A stretch of 64,000 nucleotides of DNA from Iris pallida (lineage: Eukaryota > Streptophyta > Magnoliopsida > Asparagales > Iridaceae). Made by a program: the position numbers and the translations under genes. Of the stretch, positions 47,131-62,442 are shown piece by piece. Where the stretch lies: positions 3,406,310 through 3,470,309 of the forward strand of contig JANAVB010016200.1 in NCBI GenBank assembly GCA_029216955.1, in the 5' to 3' direction. Position 1 is the stretch's first letter. Each line of letters opens with the position of its first letter. The notes below the pieces were generated by a model. That model made no database searches. It saw nothing but the letters and a program-made list of their open reading frames with translations, and was not told where the DNA came from.

Positions 47131-48155
47131 CCTTCCCCGGGCTCCCACACTGTATGTTTGATACCAATGCGGTTCTCTCTATCGCATCTGGTCTCGGTAC
47201 TCCGCTCAGTACTGATCGGGCTACGGCGTCCTTCTCTAGGCCGGGGGTGGCCAGGGTTTTGGTTGAAGTGGACGTCAGCAAACCACTTCAACATGAGGTG
47301 TTCTTCCAACTGCCTGATGGTGTTCGCTCGCAGCCAGTTGTTTATGAGCGGAGGCCTCTATACTGTGTCTCTTGTGGCCATCATGGTCACGTTGAGAGTG
47401 CTTGTGGGTGACCCCAGGTGGAGCCTTCTTCCGTAGGAGTAGATGACAGACCGCCCATCCCCGACGGCCTTGCTCCAGGCGTTGTGCGTGAGGAGGACGG
47501 TCCGGTGGGCGGCCGTGGGATTAGCAGGGGTCGTCGGAGGAGACGATCAAGGCACGAGAAAGGGAAGGGGACACGGCAGATATGGAGGCGCGTCGAGGGG
47601 CGTGATGATAGCACGGGGACCACGCAGCACGGATTGCGCGGGTGTATTGATACTCGCGCGAATTCCGTTCCGCCTTCCTGGCACGTGGGGGAGTCTTCCT
47701 CGGGCCAGCTGGGTCTCTGGTCGGATGACGGGCGGCCCATGATGGAGGGACACAGCGCTTCAGACTCTAGCTTGGATGGGCAGTTAGGCCCAGAGCGGGG
47801 CATTGGGCCTATTGATTTATCGGTTTTCCCTATTATTATCCATAGCCAGCTGGGACAGGGAGTTATAGTGGCTGATTCTGACACTGAAGATCGTAGCTTG
47901 GTGGTGTGGGAGGAGGCCGGTCACGGTCCGTTATGCGTTTGGGGTTATGACTCAGCTCCCGGTGATGATATGGTTTCCCTGCCCGAGGTTAGACCTTCCA
48001 CCTCTATCTCCGAGGGTCGCGAAGAAGACTGGCAGATGGTTCCTTATAAGAAGGCGGCTGGTAGGCGGAGGAAGTCGATGGCTCCTCAGTCTGATCGACT
48101 TCTTCGATCACAAGCTTCCCGTGTTAGGCGGGACCCCCAGAGGGTCCATGGTTAA
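47131..48155 (+). CDS. LINE ORF1, 3' part (zinc knuckle and basic tail)
   Basis: Resumes in the same frame after the LTR: GLPHCMFDTNAV, SIASGLGTPLSTDRATASF, VLVEVDVSKPL, then the CCHC knuckle CVSCGHHGHVESAC (47361-47405). TGA at 47409-47411 breaks the frame immediately after, and the downstream basic and acidic tail is open to the TAA at 48153-48155. The stop could be a C-to-T change from CGA. The tail resembles the region seen between knuckle and ORF2 in related elements. Confidence 0.85.
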
Positions 48156-51100
48156 ATTTCTTATCTGTAATGTTCAGGGGACGGCGAACAGAGCTTCTTT
48201 ATCCCGTCTCAGGTCCTTGTGTCGGATCAACTCTATTCAGGTTCTTGCTATTATTGAACCCAAGGTGATACCCTCTAAGCTTCTTTCTTATCAACTGAGG
48301 TTGGGTTTTGATGATAGCTTTTGCAATGATAAGGGCAATATTTGGATTTTCTGTAAGTCGGATCTTGGGATCAATTGTATTGACTCCTGTGATCAGGCTA
48401 TCACGGTGCAGCTTTCTTTGAGTTGTTTTTCGGGTCCGGTACGGTTGTCTATAGTTCATGGTGCAGGGACACGACAGAGGAGGAGGACTATATGGAGGCA
48501 TCTTCTGGACGTCCAAGCCAGGGACATTGCCATGCCCTGGGCGGTGGGCGGGGACTTCAATATCATTGCTTCTCCGGATGAGAAATTTGGAGGCCGACCT
48601 CCTGACACGAGGGCCATTGCGGACTTCCTCGACTTCCAGTTGGCTGTCGGGCTATCCGATGTTGGTTTCAGAGGTAGCATCTATACTTGGGTGAACGGGC
48701 AGACGGGGCTTGATCGACAGGGATCCCGTCTTGATAGGCTACTCGTGACGGGTAGTTGGCTGGATGATGTCCAGGTTTCTTGCGAGCATCTAAACCGGGC
48801 AGAATCTGACCACTCTCCTCTTTTGATATCCTGCCAGCCAGCTTCTCCCCTTCTGCGCAGAGGCTTCCGTTTTCTTGACTTCTGGACTTCACATCCGGAT
48901 TTTCTTCCGATTGTGGCTCGGGCGTGGAATTCATGTTGGCATTATGATGCGCTTGAGCGGTTGGGCATGCGCCTGAGGACGACAGGGCATGTTCTGGCTG
49001 GATGGAGCAGAGCTACTTTCGGAGACGTTTTTCAGGAGGTTCGTCAGGCCGAGGACGCTGCCTTGGCGGCGGAGCAGGATTATGAGCTTCATCCTTCGGA
49101 GAGGGAGAGGGCTTCCTGGATGGAGGCCGTTGCCAGATTGAAGCAAAAGGTCCAGGTTGAGGAGTCTTTCTGGAAACAAAAAGCCAGATTGATATGGGAC
49201 CTGGAAGGAGATAAGAAAACTCGGTTTTTCCATGAGTGCACCAGGAGCAGGCAAAGAAAGGCGGGTATTCAGAAAATTATTCGGGCTGATGGATTAGAAA
49301 CTGGGTCTACTGAGGTAGCGACGGAGGCGTCTGTATTCTTCTCGAAGCTTTTAGAGCTGAGCCTTTTTCTGATGAGGACGCCTTCCTCGATGTCATCCCT
49401 AGCATTATTTCTATGGAGGATAATTCTGATCTTGTTCGCTGCCCTGACAGAGCGGAGCTGTTGGAGATTGTTCGGGGGATGGACCCGGCTAGTGGCACCG
49501 GACCGGATGGCTTTTCTGGAAGATTCTTCTCAGTTTGTTGGGATATTATTGCTGCTGACGTGGAGGAAGCCGTTGGTTTGTTCTTCTTGGGTGCACGCCT
49601 TCCGGTTTTCGTTTCGGATACCTTCTTATTTCTTATCCCCAAAGTCGAGCACCCGAGGAACCTTTCTGATTTCCGCCCTATTAGCCTTTGCAATTTCTGT
49701 AAGAAAATTATTTCCAAGATTATTGCTTGCAGGTTGCGGGAATACTTCCCAAAATTATCTCTCCGGAGCAAAGTGCTTTTGTTCAGGGGAGAGAGATTGT
49801 GGACAACATCATTATTGCTCAGGATATGGTGGCTTCTATGAGGGAACCCAACCATGGTGGAAATGTTGCTATTAAACTGGACATGCAGAAGGCCTATGAC
49901 AGAGTCAACTGGCATTTCCTCCTGAGGGTTCTTCGGAGATTTGGTTTTAATGAGGTCTTCTGTGATCTTATCTATCGTCTCCTGGCGGATACCCGGTATG
50001 CGGTTCTTCTTAATGGCGCTCCTACCGGTTTTTTCTCGGCGTCTAGAGGGATCCGGCAGGGGGATCCTCTATCCCCGGCTCTCTTCATTATTGCTGCGGA
50101 GGTACTCTCTTGGAACCTCAAGCTTCTTCAAGAATCAAATAGGAGATCTTCATTTCACATTCCGATTGGGGGACCGCGTATCTCGTACTTGGCTTATGCG
50201 GATGATGTTCTTATTTTCACTTTGGGGGATATTTCTGGATTACGTGCTCTCCAGCAAGTACTGCATTGGTATGAGGCTGTTTCTGGACAGAAGATCAATT
50301 ATTCTAAATCTGCCTTTTATACTACGACACCATTGGGTGAGGATCGTGCTCGGACTATTTCTACTCTCTTCGAATTTAGTACCGGTACCTTGCCGTTCTC
50401 TTATTTGGGTTGTCCGTTAACTTGCGGGAGAAGGAATGCAGGGATGTTTAGCTATTTACTGGATAAAATCCGGTCGAAGCTGACGGGTTGGCAGAACAAG
50501 ATACTATCTCCTGGCGGCAAGTTGGTCCTTATTAAGAATGTGCTTTCATCTATTCCTATGTACACATTGGCTGCATGTTGTCCTCCCCGGGCCGTTCTCA
50601 GGACGATTGAGAGGATGTTTGCGGCTTTCTTTTGGGGTAGCAAGGATGGGGTGGCTAAGAGGAGTTGGCTGGCATGGTGGTTCGTTACTCGGACTAAGTC
50701 CGAAGGAGGCCTCAGGATCAAGTGCCTGAATGATATTATGGATGACTTTTCTATGAAGCTTTGGTGGAAGTTGAGGCATGGGAAGGGCCTTTGGGTGGAG
50801 CTTCTTAAATCGAAATATTTTCGTAAGCGCCATCCTTGTGATGCATTTATGACTTCCAAGTGCTCCCATATTTGGCGACGGATTTTACGGGAAAGGAAAT
50901 TGGCGGAGCCGTTTATCTCGTTTAGACTTGGGCGTGGTGAGGGTTCAGCGAGGTGTGAGGCTTGGATTCCGGGGGGTCCTCGGCTGGATAGTGTTGCTAC
51001 TCCACCGGCTGAGGGAGTGACTTCTGGGACCAGGCGCGGAACGGAGAGACGGACTCGGGGGCGGAGTCGAACACAGGTGAGGGAGTCTGCTGATGTCGGC

Positions 51101-51997
51101 CGGACGGGACATCTTGTGGCCAGCATGGGGGACCGGGTTGGGGGGGAGGGTGCTGATTCGACGGCTTTACAGCACTTGGGCACTGGGGAGCTTCGGAGGT
51201 TGGCTAGATTGGTCGGGAGGAGGGTGGTTCTTCCCCAACGTACGGTGATTGTTCGGGCTCTTTCGGATAGGGGAAGAAAGATCAGAGATTCGAGGACGAG
51301 AAATTCTGATAATGGTGGTCCGGCTATTCGATCATTTTGGACAGCCAATGGTTGGGATCTGTCTTTGTTTTTGGATCATTTTGGGGTAGAGGCAGCGGGG
51401 CGGCTCAGAGAGGCGAATCTGACCTGTACTTCGGCTCCTGATTCTCTGGTTTGGGGGGAGCGAAAAGGTTCTTTCATGCTGGCTGCGGCTTGGAGATGTT
51501 GTCGGATTTCTCACCCTACATCATCACTCTTTTCTAATATTTGGGGCAAATGTATTCCAGCGAAGTGGAGCATTCTGATGTGGCGGGTTTGTCACAACCG
51601 GCTTCCTACTGATGACATTCTTCAGAAGATTGGCTTCCATCTGGCTTCCAGGTGTCATTGCTGTCAGGTTGGGCATGGGGAGAACCTTCAGCATATATTT
51701 TTCCACGGGGATCTTGCTATGACAGTTTGGTCTGCTTTTCGGGGTTTCTTTAAGGCACGGATGCATAGTGACTTTCTGGTCTTTCTTCAAAGGTGGTGGC
51801 GGGGTCCGGGCAGTCATCATCGGAGATCATTGGCTGGTGCGATCATTTGGGTGCTTTGGAAGAACAGGAACAAGCATCGATATGAAGGACGAGGTGCTGG
51901 ATCAGACTTCTTGGTTCGGGAGGTGAAGCGACAGTTTCGGAAGTCGCTTTCGAGTTGTCGTCATCTTCCGTCTATTCCTCATTGGGCTTTGGAGTAG
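48148..51997 (+). pseudogene. LINE ORF2: endonuclease, reverse transcriptase, zf-RVT; two frameshifts
   Basis: ATG at 48148 overlaps the ORF1 stop by 8 bases. The apurinic-type endonuclease domain reads FLICNVQGTANR, IIEPK, VGGDFNIIA, GSRLDRLLV and ESDHSPLLI (48150-48830). A linker follows with GDKKTRFFHECTRSRQRK. The RT has GPDGFSGRFF, FRPISLCN, EQSAFVQGREIVDNI, AIKLDMQKAYDRVNW and the catalytic YADDVLIF (about 50195-50218). The C-terminal zf-RVT has IWGKCIPAKWSILMWRVCHNRLPTDDIL and CHCCQVGHGENLQHIFF (51540-51710). Frame changes at about 49350 and 49740 prevent a full protein; from 49740 to the TAG at 51995 it is intact. It would nick target DNA and copy the element RNA at the nick. Confidence 0.9.
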
Positions 51998-52079
51998 TGA
52001 TTTTATTCCATTTTCTTTCTTTGTACTTGTTACCATGAGGTCGGATGTACTCATTACCCTCTTTATCAATAAAGGTAAC

Positions 52080-52082
<3 letters not shown>

Positions 52083-52160
<78 letters not shown>
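52083..52160. repeat. (TA)n at the LINE 3' end
   Basis: 78 bases of pure TA directly after the LINE 3' sequence, in place of a poly(A) tail; nearly the same length as the (AT)n run at the LINE 5' end. Confidence 0.9.
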
Positions 52161-52163
<3 letters not shown>

Positions 52164-54330
52164 TCATGGATCCAAATATAATCAAGATCAAATCAACTAA
52201 CCAATATAACTTCAGAACTGAAATCGATATTCATATAATGTATACAACATATATATACATATACAATGGAGATATATATAACATTATATGTATATATATA
52301 TACATAGAGATATAAGGACTATATAAAATATATATATATATATATATATATACATAGAGATATAAGGACTATATATATGTAATATATGATAGAAAACTTA
52401 GATGTAAAATTAGAGATCAATACTAACAAGTCAAGGACCATCTAACATTATGCAAACTCAAAAATTCTTAGTTGAATCTCAGAAAATCAAAATAAATTAA
52501 AAATCAACTCAAAAATACATAAACCGAACCCGAAAATCCAACTCAACGCTCAAAACGCACAATACTCAACTAGAACCCGTGAAACTTGGCAAACACGAAG
52601 GTGTCTATGTGTGTGACGTGCTCGGGTACTCACGGGGTCGAACCCGTGTCCGTATCGTGTCCACATAGTGCGTATCGAAAAACCGGATACGCGTGTCGGA
52701 ACGTGTACGTGCACGTGCGTTTCGCCCGATTGGACGTTGCACGCAACGCGAGAAGCCTCGTGCTCGTGCATATAGCTAGGTAGGGTCCCGGGCTAGGTCT
52801 AAGATACACTGACACGACACCACGTCGTATCTACGCGACACAGGACACGCGGATCCCGCACGTCCTGTGCGCACGCGCGTGCGTGTGCCCGTGGGCGCGT
52901 GTCAAGCCACATGGCTCGCGATTCGAGCCACATTGAGTCTCAGGATAGAGTCCCTGGGTAGCCCAGGTATAGGACATCATGCTCGTGCTCCTGGAACGGG
53001 TCTTCGACGCGTCGTGCTCACGTACGAAAGCCGTGTCAGCAATGAATTTCAGTCGTGTGCCTATTGCGGGCTGAACCGTACGCATCGGATTTCTCTGCGT
53101 ACGCCCAACGAAACGTCGTAAAATTTTAGGAGCACGTAGGTAGAGGTTGCCCCTACGCGTCCATAACATTTCACGTGAAACAGAGTCATGTGCTTCGAGT
53201 TATGACGCACAGACAGCAGGGCATACACTGGCCTCGTGCACGCGAGTCCATGTCCGATTTGGACACTGAAATCATGTCGAATCAAGATCCGTCTTTACGA
53301 AAGTTATTATAAATAATATCAGCAAGGAATTCATGAAACAGAATCAAAAAATAATAATTTTCAGTTCTAAGTGGCATTTCGTCGAACACGTGTTCCATAG
53401 GACCGACACGTGTCCGATACGGCTATCAAACGAAATCACAAACCTACCAAACTTCATGTACAGGTCTGGGGTACCTATATTGATGCATCTACGATGAAAA
53501 AATAGAATTAACAAGTGTTTAGAGAGATTTACCTATTGAGTGTCAAAACTAAATGAAACAAGCCTCCAAACACGCCGATTGCCGATTCCCTCCGATCAAA
53601 TGCCTCTGATCCCTCGCTAGCAAGTCTCCAGCAGGTTCCTCTCCTCCCAACGGCCACAATGCAATTCGTTTGGAAGGATTTGGGTGAGAAACGAGAGAAT
53701 GTGGCCTCTGGAAGAAAAGGAAAAAACTAGGGTTTGAACTTGTGAAGGCAACTAGGTTTTCTACACAATGAGAGGGGGGGCTACTGTTGTGGCCGGCCAT
53801 AGGGGTATTAGGGTTAGGTTTAGGGTTTGGTCATGGGCCAACACTCCTCAAGTTGCTAAAAAGGCCCATTGACAAAAAGCTAAAAGGCTTTATGACAAAT
53901 AGCTTAAAAATGAATTAAAAGTTTCCTAAATTGGACAATGGCTCTAAAATAAAATCTAAATGGCCAAAAATAATTCTAATCACATGGTTAGTCTTCTACT
54001 CAGGCTGACTAAGGTTATACTACCTTCTACTGCCCGAAACCTCAATCAAAATCACACACCAATCAAAGTAATTAATAAAAATCAAAATAATACAAAATGA
54101 CTAAAATACCCCTAATTAGAAAAATTGAGTGTGACAAAAACACTAGTCAAAGCACACGTGTATACTATCTGTGTCACAATTCTTAGTCATTTTGTACTCC
54201 AAATCTTTACCATGGCTAAGGTCATTTATAATAATAACTATTTAATCAAAAATATTCATAAATTCCATAAAATCATATTTAAATCAAATAAATAATAAAA
54301 AAATAATTCCAAAAATTCAGGGGTGTTACA
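52161..54330 (-). mobile_element. Gypsy LTR remnant A, minus strand
   Basis: Its right edge GGGGTGTTACA (54330) is, on the minus strand, TGTAACACCCC, the standard start of this LTR class, followed outward by the polypurine tract complement TTCTTTCCACCC (54331-54342). The left edge is not found and may be cut by the LINE or the TA run. There are imperfect AT repeats at 52250-52380 (ATATACATAGAGATATAAGGACTATAT twice) and a CG-rich U5-like zone with ACGTG words (52600-53250). No coding sequence. Confidence 0.65.
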
Positions 54331-54719
54331 TTCTTTCCACCCAATGCATCTACCAAGTTAGTTGTCTAGTTGATCCCGAGGTTATCCTCGGAGTTCACAT
54401 GTCGTGGTCACATGCTCACTCCCCTAGATGTCGTACAATGTACGAGTACCCCAAAAAGGATCCGTATTGGCTCATGGAGTCATATATATGTACCCCTTCT
54501 TGGTGTAATGCAACACACAACACATACCACGTCATTGCTACCGACCATTCGCTATGTAAATGCTGGACTCTTGGATGTACTGGCAGGTATCACGTAGGAA
54601 CACTTAGCACATAGGATAGCACCTCGGTGCTCACATAGATTGTACCGTAGTACACACATAGGTTTATCCAGCACTCACATAGGTAGTTAGATCAGGAATG
54701 TGGACCAAGACACAAGGAT
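54331..54719 (-). other. Short internal stub of element A
   Basis: After the polypurine tract there are only about 390 bases, with CACATAGG words in repeats near 54605-54690, before a different LTR begins. No pol sequence recognised. Confidence 0.35.
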
Positions 54720-55622
54720 GCATGCGGCCGTGGGTTCATGCGGTCAGCGAGACACATACGGTTCGTAGGACGCATGCGGCCGATCGGTCATGCAGCCAGA
54801 CTCATGCGGCCAAAGACTCATGCGGGCCAAACTCATGAGGCCAGACTCATACGGCCAGACTCATGCGACCAAAGACTCATGCGGCCAGGGACTCATGTGG
54901 CCAAACTCATGCGGCCAGACTCATGCGGCCAAAGACTCATGCGGCCAGACTCATGCGGCCAAAGACTCATGTGGCCAGAGACTCATGCGGCCAAAGATTC
55001 ATGCGGCCAAACTCATACGGCCAAAGACTCATGCGGCCAGACTCATGCGGCCAGACTCATGCGGCCAAAGACTCATGCGGCCAGACTCATTCGGCCAACG
55101 ACTCATGCGGCTAGAGACTCATGCGGCCAAAGACTCACGCGGCCAGACTACATGCGGCCACACTCATACGGCCAAAGACTCATGCAGCCAGAGACTCATG
55201 CGGCCAGACTCATGCGTCCAAATTGCTCATCTTTTCCAAAATCCAAGAAAGATGGCCAGGGAACCCATGAACTTCAAACTTGCACAACTTGGCCAAAACA
55301 AAACGAAATCTAACTTTTCAAAGGCCAAATTTGGGTAAAATAAAATGCTCTACCATATGGAACAACTAGATTTTGAAAACAAGCAAGTTTAATAGATCAA
55401 AACTAAGGAAAACTAAAAATAACATAAACTTAGATCTACAAGAATCCATCCATCAAAACGAAAAATACCAAGTACTAAACTTGTAGAGGATGATGAGAAG
55501 AACAATAGAGACAAATAATATCAAAAGAAAAATCAAGAATAAAAAAATGCACAAATCTCCACTTTTGAGCAAGTTGTACTTGCCTAATGGTTTGCTTGAG
55601 GAAAATAAATGAAAGAGTGAAT

Positions 55623-55667
<45 letters not shown>

Positions 55668-56006
55668 GAGAATATATATAGGGGTTGGATTGGCTCAACA
55701 AAACCCTAATCTTAAGCATGCTCTTAACCGTATGACTAATGACATATTAAATGCTACATGATACAATTAATTAAATTATTTAAATAAAATCCTAACCACA
55801 ACACGGTTCAGATATCTTATCATCGAAGTAGTGAGCCACTCCTACAACCAGACAAGGACAAGGGGTGGCATACTAATTCGCAATGAGATACTGTTCCATG
55901 CCATGGCCAATTACAAATACATGATACATACAATCAAGATACAGGTGCCAGATACCATATACAAAAAAAATAAAAAATTTACGTATTCCGGAAACGGGGT
56001 GTGACA
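54720..56006 (-). mobile_element. Gypsy LTR remnant B, minus strand
   Basis: Right edge CGGGGTGTGACA (56006), that is TGTCACACCCCG on the minus strand, followed by the polypurine complement TCTCTACCCTCCTT (56007-56020). On the minus strand a TATA box (CCCTATATATATTC, about 55685-55670) precedes a (GA)n/(CT)n run (55625-55664). The left boundary is not resolved; I place it before the tandem array. Confidence 0.6.
54775..55220. repeat. Tandem array of AGACTCATGCGGCCA (15-bp) units
   Basis: About 28 units of AGACTCATGCGGCCA alternating with AAAGACTCATGCGGCC (15 and 17 bp). All three forward frames are open through it because few stop codons fit the unit; these are not genes. Confidence 0.9.
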
Positions 56007-56020
56007 TCTCTACCCTCCTT

Positions 56021-56690
56021 AGAAAAATTTTGTCCTCGAAATTTCGATAAGGCTAGTCGAGCGCGCTCTCAGATCATGAAATACACTCATGACATATAGC
56101 AAGCATAATTATCAAACAACACATGGCACATGAATAGATTACGAAAGGAAGAACAATTAAGTAAAAGCACAAACAATAATCATACCCTAGAAGGAAAGTG
56201 ATTGGAGATATACGAATAAAATATGCCTCCCGAGTCAGTTGAGTAGGGATTCGTCCTCGCGGTCGTACGCTGACTCCCAAAGTGGATAAGAGTCAACGCT
56301 TAAGATAAGTCGGTACCAATAACTTAATCAAGAACGAGACTCTATCCAGGATGTACTCTCGTAATCAAGACACACGATAAATATCATGTATCACATGACA
56401 CGAGAGCAGATGATTGCGACGAGAAAGTCTCCTTCACTCTTCGAATATAGAACTCAAGGAATTATAATGGATAATACTGAAAACTTACCCACAATCTGAC
56501 CGCCTTCGGCCAACCTCTACTATAATACTCCAAATTCTATTTTTCTCTGCCCCTGCTGGACTCTCTGTTGTTGCCTTCCCTGGCCCTGCTGTTGCGGCCT
56601 CTGCTGTCCTACCTAATGTTGTACTTGTTGGTACATCTGAACCTGCATCAGTCATGGACGCTGGGCTAATGGATTATATATGGTTTTAGG
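56021..56690 (-). other. Internal remnant of element B
   Basis: Minus-strand GAGGACAAAATTTTTCTAAGG (56042-56021) is the usual end of a gypsy internal region. Near 56560-56650 a Gln-rich reading (RPQQQGQGRQQQ) may be a gag piece. The rest shows no frame. Confidence 0.4.
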
Positions 56691-56699
56691 TATTTCGTT

Positions 56700-56791
56700 A
56701 TCAAATAAATATTATTATATATGGTCATATTTATACAAATAGGCTCGACATTAGGAATAGATGCTATTGGAAGTTATTTAGATTTTATGGA

Positions 56792-56828
<37 letters not shown>

Positions 56829-59101
56829 AGAAGAAAAAAAGGAGAACAAAACAAGCAGCCCCAGCCGAACAGGCCAGCGCAACCCGAGCTAACCCTCCAA
56901 CACAACCCGAGAGAAAATCCCAGCACAACCATACTGTTGGTCCGACCTTCCCATAACCGGACCCGAGAGGCACAGCCGAACATATGTATATAGATGACAA
57001 GCGGCGAGATCTAGAGGGGAATTCATCTAAAAACCTGAGGAACCCTAGCTCTACGAACACCTGCGCGCCGACCCCCCTACCCAGGCGGCCTCTCGCCGCC
57101 ATCGCCGCCACCACGCGCGGTCGAACCACTGCCACAACCGGGCCACGCACGCGCGCACAGAGCGCAGCAACAGCAGCAAGGCACGAGCAAGGTACGGATT
57201 TCACCGTCATGTTTCTTCCCGTATACTTAACGAATTTCGATTCCGTAAAGTCCTATAGAATGCCCATATAACCATCTAGGATCCCTGCTATTTAGTTCTT
57301 ATTGAACTTGTTCATATTCGTCGAGAAATCAATACGAACATTGAGAAAAAATCTGTTCCAAAACAGATTATATAGTAGTCTCTCGACCCAACTTGGCAAG
57401 CATTTTATGAACTAATCATTAGGGATTTCGAAAACCATTTGAAGGCAGTCCTAGACACCTATCGGGATTCGATTCCCTTTTTGTAGAATCGGATTTCGCT
57501 GACTATGCATCGAAAAATCAGATTCTCAATTTGGCGAAAAACCTGTTTTTAAAATATTAAAATTTATGAAAAACCCCTCGATACGACGTGCGTCCCCCCA
57601 ATCCGGGCGACGTGGTCGCGAACCGAAAGCATCAAAAGGTGCGTAACGGCTTCGTGGACGTGTGGGCTTTGACGGAATTCAAATTGGTTGCGTGTGCGTG
57701 ACGAATTTAATACGTATCCGTCAAAATTTACCGTATCGACCTCTGTGCAAATTTCTCAATTACTTTGTACATGCTCGTCAGATCGAGACGAAACTTGCGC
57801 CAACAAGACCGTATCATTTTTCTGGTCATGTATGCCAAGTTTGGCCCGATTCTGAGACAGTTGATTGGATCGTCATTTTGTAGGCCCCACGGTCCGACTC
57901 AACGGACGATTTTGTGCACGGGCTGCCAGAATCCAACTTTGGACATACGGTTGGGTTCGTATCATCAAAACAAATTTGTAGACATATAGTTTGACGATTT
58001 TAGAGACCATTGACTCTGGCATATTTTTCGGTGCAAAGCGGGTCCAACGGCGGACACCGTTTTGACCCAAAATTACCGTTTTGCTCCTGTGTCCAGAAGG
58101 ACTTAAGGACAGGCAATTCTAGCTATTTTGACTATTCTGAGAACATTGGTAATGTTTATTTCAGCATCCTGAGATCGTTGTACGAGTTTTGACTATTGTG
58201 GCACACCGAGTAGTTTGGATTATCGGTTTCACCAGCAAATGACCACAGGCGAGTACAGTTTGTTGTTTGTTTTTTATATTGATTATTACTATATCTCATT
58301 GTTAGTCATTGGATATGTGGTTCTCATCTTTTATGTTTTGTCATATTTTTTTGAGTCGGAAAGGAGAAGTACCAAGGATGTGTGATCTGACCTTAGACAG
58401 TGTAGACAGTGTAGACAATAATTTATTATTGCAAAGTAGACAGTGTAAACAGTGATTTATTATTACAAAGTAGACAGTGTAGACAGTGATTTATTATTGC
58501 AAAGTAGACAGTGTAAACAGTGATTTATTATTGCAAAGTAGACAGTGTAAACAGTGTTTAGACATCGTAGACAGTGTCGTGTAATTGTCCCGAGACCGAT
58601 CACATATCAAAGGTACTTCAGTCAGTCGGTGAGTGTTTTCTTTATATTTATTTACTATTTTCCTTGTTTAGTTTTATTTATCTTTCTGTGTTTATTTTTT
58701 AAATCATATGTCTAAAGGCTAACCTCTGTCATATAGTCATTTTCATATATTGAAACTGCATTCAGTGAATTGTACTCGTTCCATTCCTGACTGGAAACCA
58801 ATATTTTTTAGGTTATCCGTGGATTCACTTAGCATGGGAGATACGGGGGTACTTGCAGACAAAAGCCTAGAGACTAGCTAGATAGTTGAGTTGTAGTCAT
58901 TCCAATATTTGTGCGAGTTTATATTTTTCTGCAAATATAAAACTTGAAAATATTGTAAGTTTAAATTAATTTTGTGAATGAGCATTATTTATGATTTTGA
59001 ACATTGTGGCTGTACAGCGTTCTACCGCCGACACTGCGGCGTAGGCTGGCTTGGACACGTCTCGTATCCGAAAAGAAAAAAAAAGGGCGCGGATCGTGAC
59101 A
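56700..59101 (+). mobile_element. Gypsy LTR remnant C, plus strand
   Basis: The right edge GGGCGCGGATCGTGACA ends at 59101, as in LTRs that start TGTCACG. A TATA-rich run (56796-56826) is followed by a leader with CCCTAGC and GCCGCC words (57040-57180). Then comes long U5-like sequence with many CG dinucleotides. The left edge is not found. A tandem array lies inside (58394-58585). No ORF with a recognisable product. Confidence 0.5.
58394..58585. repeat. 34-bp tandem units (TAGACAGTGTAAACAGTGATTTATTATTGCAAAG)
   Basis: Five units with few differences, each itself containing two GACAGTG/AACAGTG words; the first and last units are truncated. Confidence 0.85.
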
Positions 59102-59440
59102 TCCAGCTCCAGCTCCAGGCGATCAATAGTTTTGTTTTTGTATTTTTGGACTTTGTACTTTATATTTTTACTTTGTACGTATTTGAGGATATTGGACTTT
59201 GTTCTTTATATTTGTACCTTATATTATTCGTTGAGGATATTATTTGTTATTTAAATTTTTGTCTATTCTGGATTGTATTGTGCGTGCCGGTGTTGAGTGT
59301 TCCACCGAAGGGGTCGACGAACCTAGGGATTGGATTCTGTATTTTGGATTGGATTGGATTTTGTATTTTGGATTAGATTGGATTCTGTATTTTGGATTGT
59401 ACATTTGCATTCTGGTTTCTGTATTTTTATTTTTTAAATT
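59102..59440. other. No gene; short TTTTGGATTGGATT repeats
   Basis: Contains CAGCTCCAG repeats at 59103, TTGTACTTTATATTT repeats (59140-59230) and three to four copies of ATTCTGTATTTTGGATTGGATTGG (59333-59400). Confidence 0.4.
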
Positions 59441-59801
59441 TAGCGACGTTTTTAGCGACGTTAATATACGTCGCTAAAATTTAGCGACGTTTCTATACGT
59501 TGCTAAAAACGTCGCTAATTTGCTGACGTGGCAAACAATCTGATGTCACCACATCGTCGCAAAAACGTCGCTAATGTGTCGCTAATCGACGACCACAAGG
59601 AAACGTCGCAAACAACGTCGCTATTTAGCGACGTTATGACCGTCGCTATTTAGCGACGTTATGACCGTCGCTAATTTACGTCATCATAGCGACATTTTGG
59701 GACTTTTTTGATTAGCGACACGCTTTTTTCCGTCGTTACCAGGACGTCGCTAACTTAAATTAGCGACGTTTTGGCCGCTAATCTGACAAATTTTTGTAGT
59801 G
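59441..59801. mobile_element. Terminal part of a CACTA (En/Spm) transposon
   Basis: Ends TTTTTGTAGTG at 59801 (CACTACAAAAA on the other strand), the CACTA terminus. The preceding 350 bases hold about ten TTAGCGACGTT/AACGTCGCTAA words in both orientations, the subterminal transposase-binding pattern of this superfamily. The other end was not found in the window. It cuts into the minus-strand LINE at its right. Confidence 0.85.
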
Positions 59802-59804
59802 AAG

Positions 59805-62439
<2,635 letters not shown>

Positions 62440-62442
62440 TGT

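Larger units (their letters stand above)
42628..52082 (+). mobile_element. Nearly full-length L1-type LINE, split by a solo LTR
   Basis: Order: GC-rich 5' region with tandem monomers (42700-43090), ORF1 with DUF4283 and zinc knuckle, ORF2 with endonuclease, reverse transcriptase and zf-RVT, and a short 3' region ending CAATAAAGGTAACGTTT directly before a 78-bp (TA)n run. Removing the inserted LTR gives about 6.0 kb, a normal plant LINE size. Codon usage and GC are far higher than in the flanking DNA. ORF1 has one stop and ORF2 two frameshifts, so it is a fairly recent but inactive copy. Confidence 0.9.

Noticed and set aside
47158..47753. Additional ORFs in other frames over LINE ORF1
   Set aside because: They overlap the zinc knuckle frame, which has the recognisable CCHC motif; the others have none.
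54738..55338. Three overlapping long ORFs in all forward frames
   Set aside because: They read through a 15-17 bp tandem repeat (CATGCGGCC); open frames follow from the unit, not from coding selection.
59441..59801. Ordinary satellite of TTAGCGACGTT words
   Set aside because: Words occur in both orientations and end exactly at TTTTTGTAGTG, the CACTA terminus, so a transposon end explains them.
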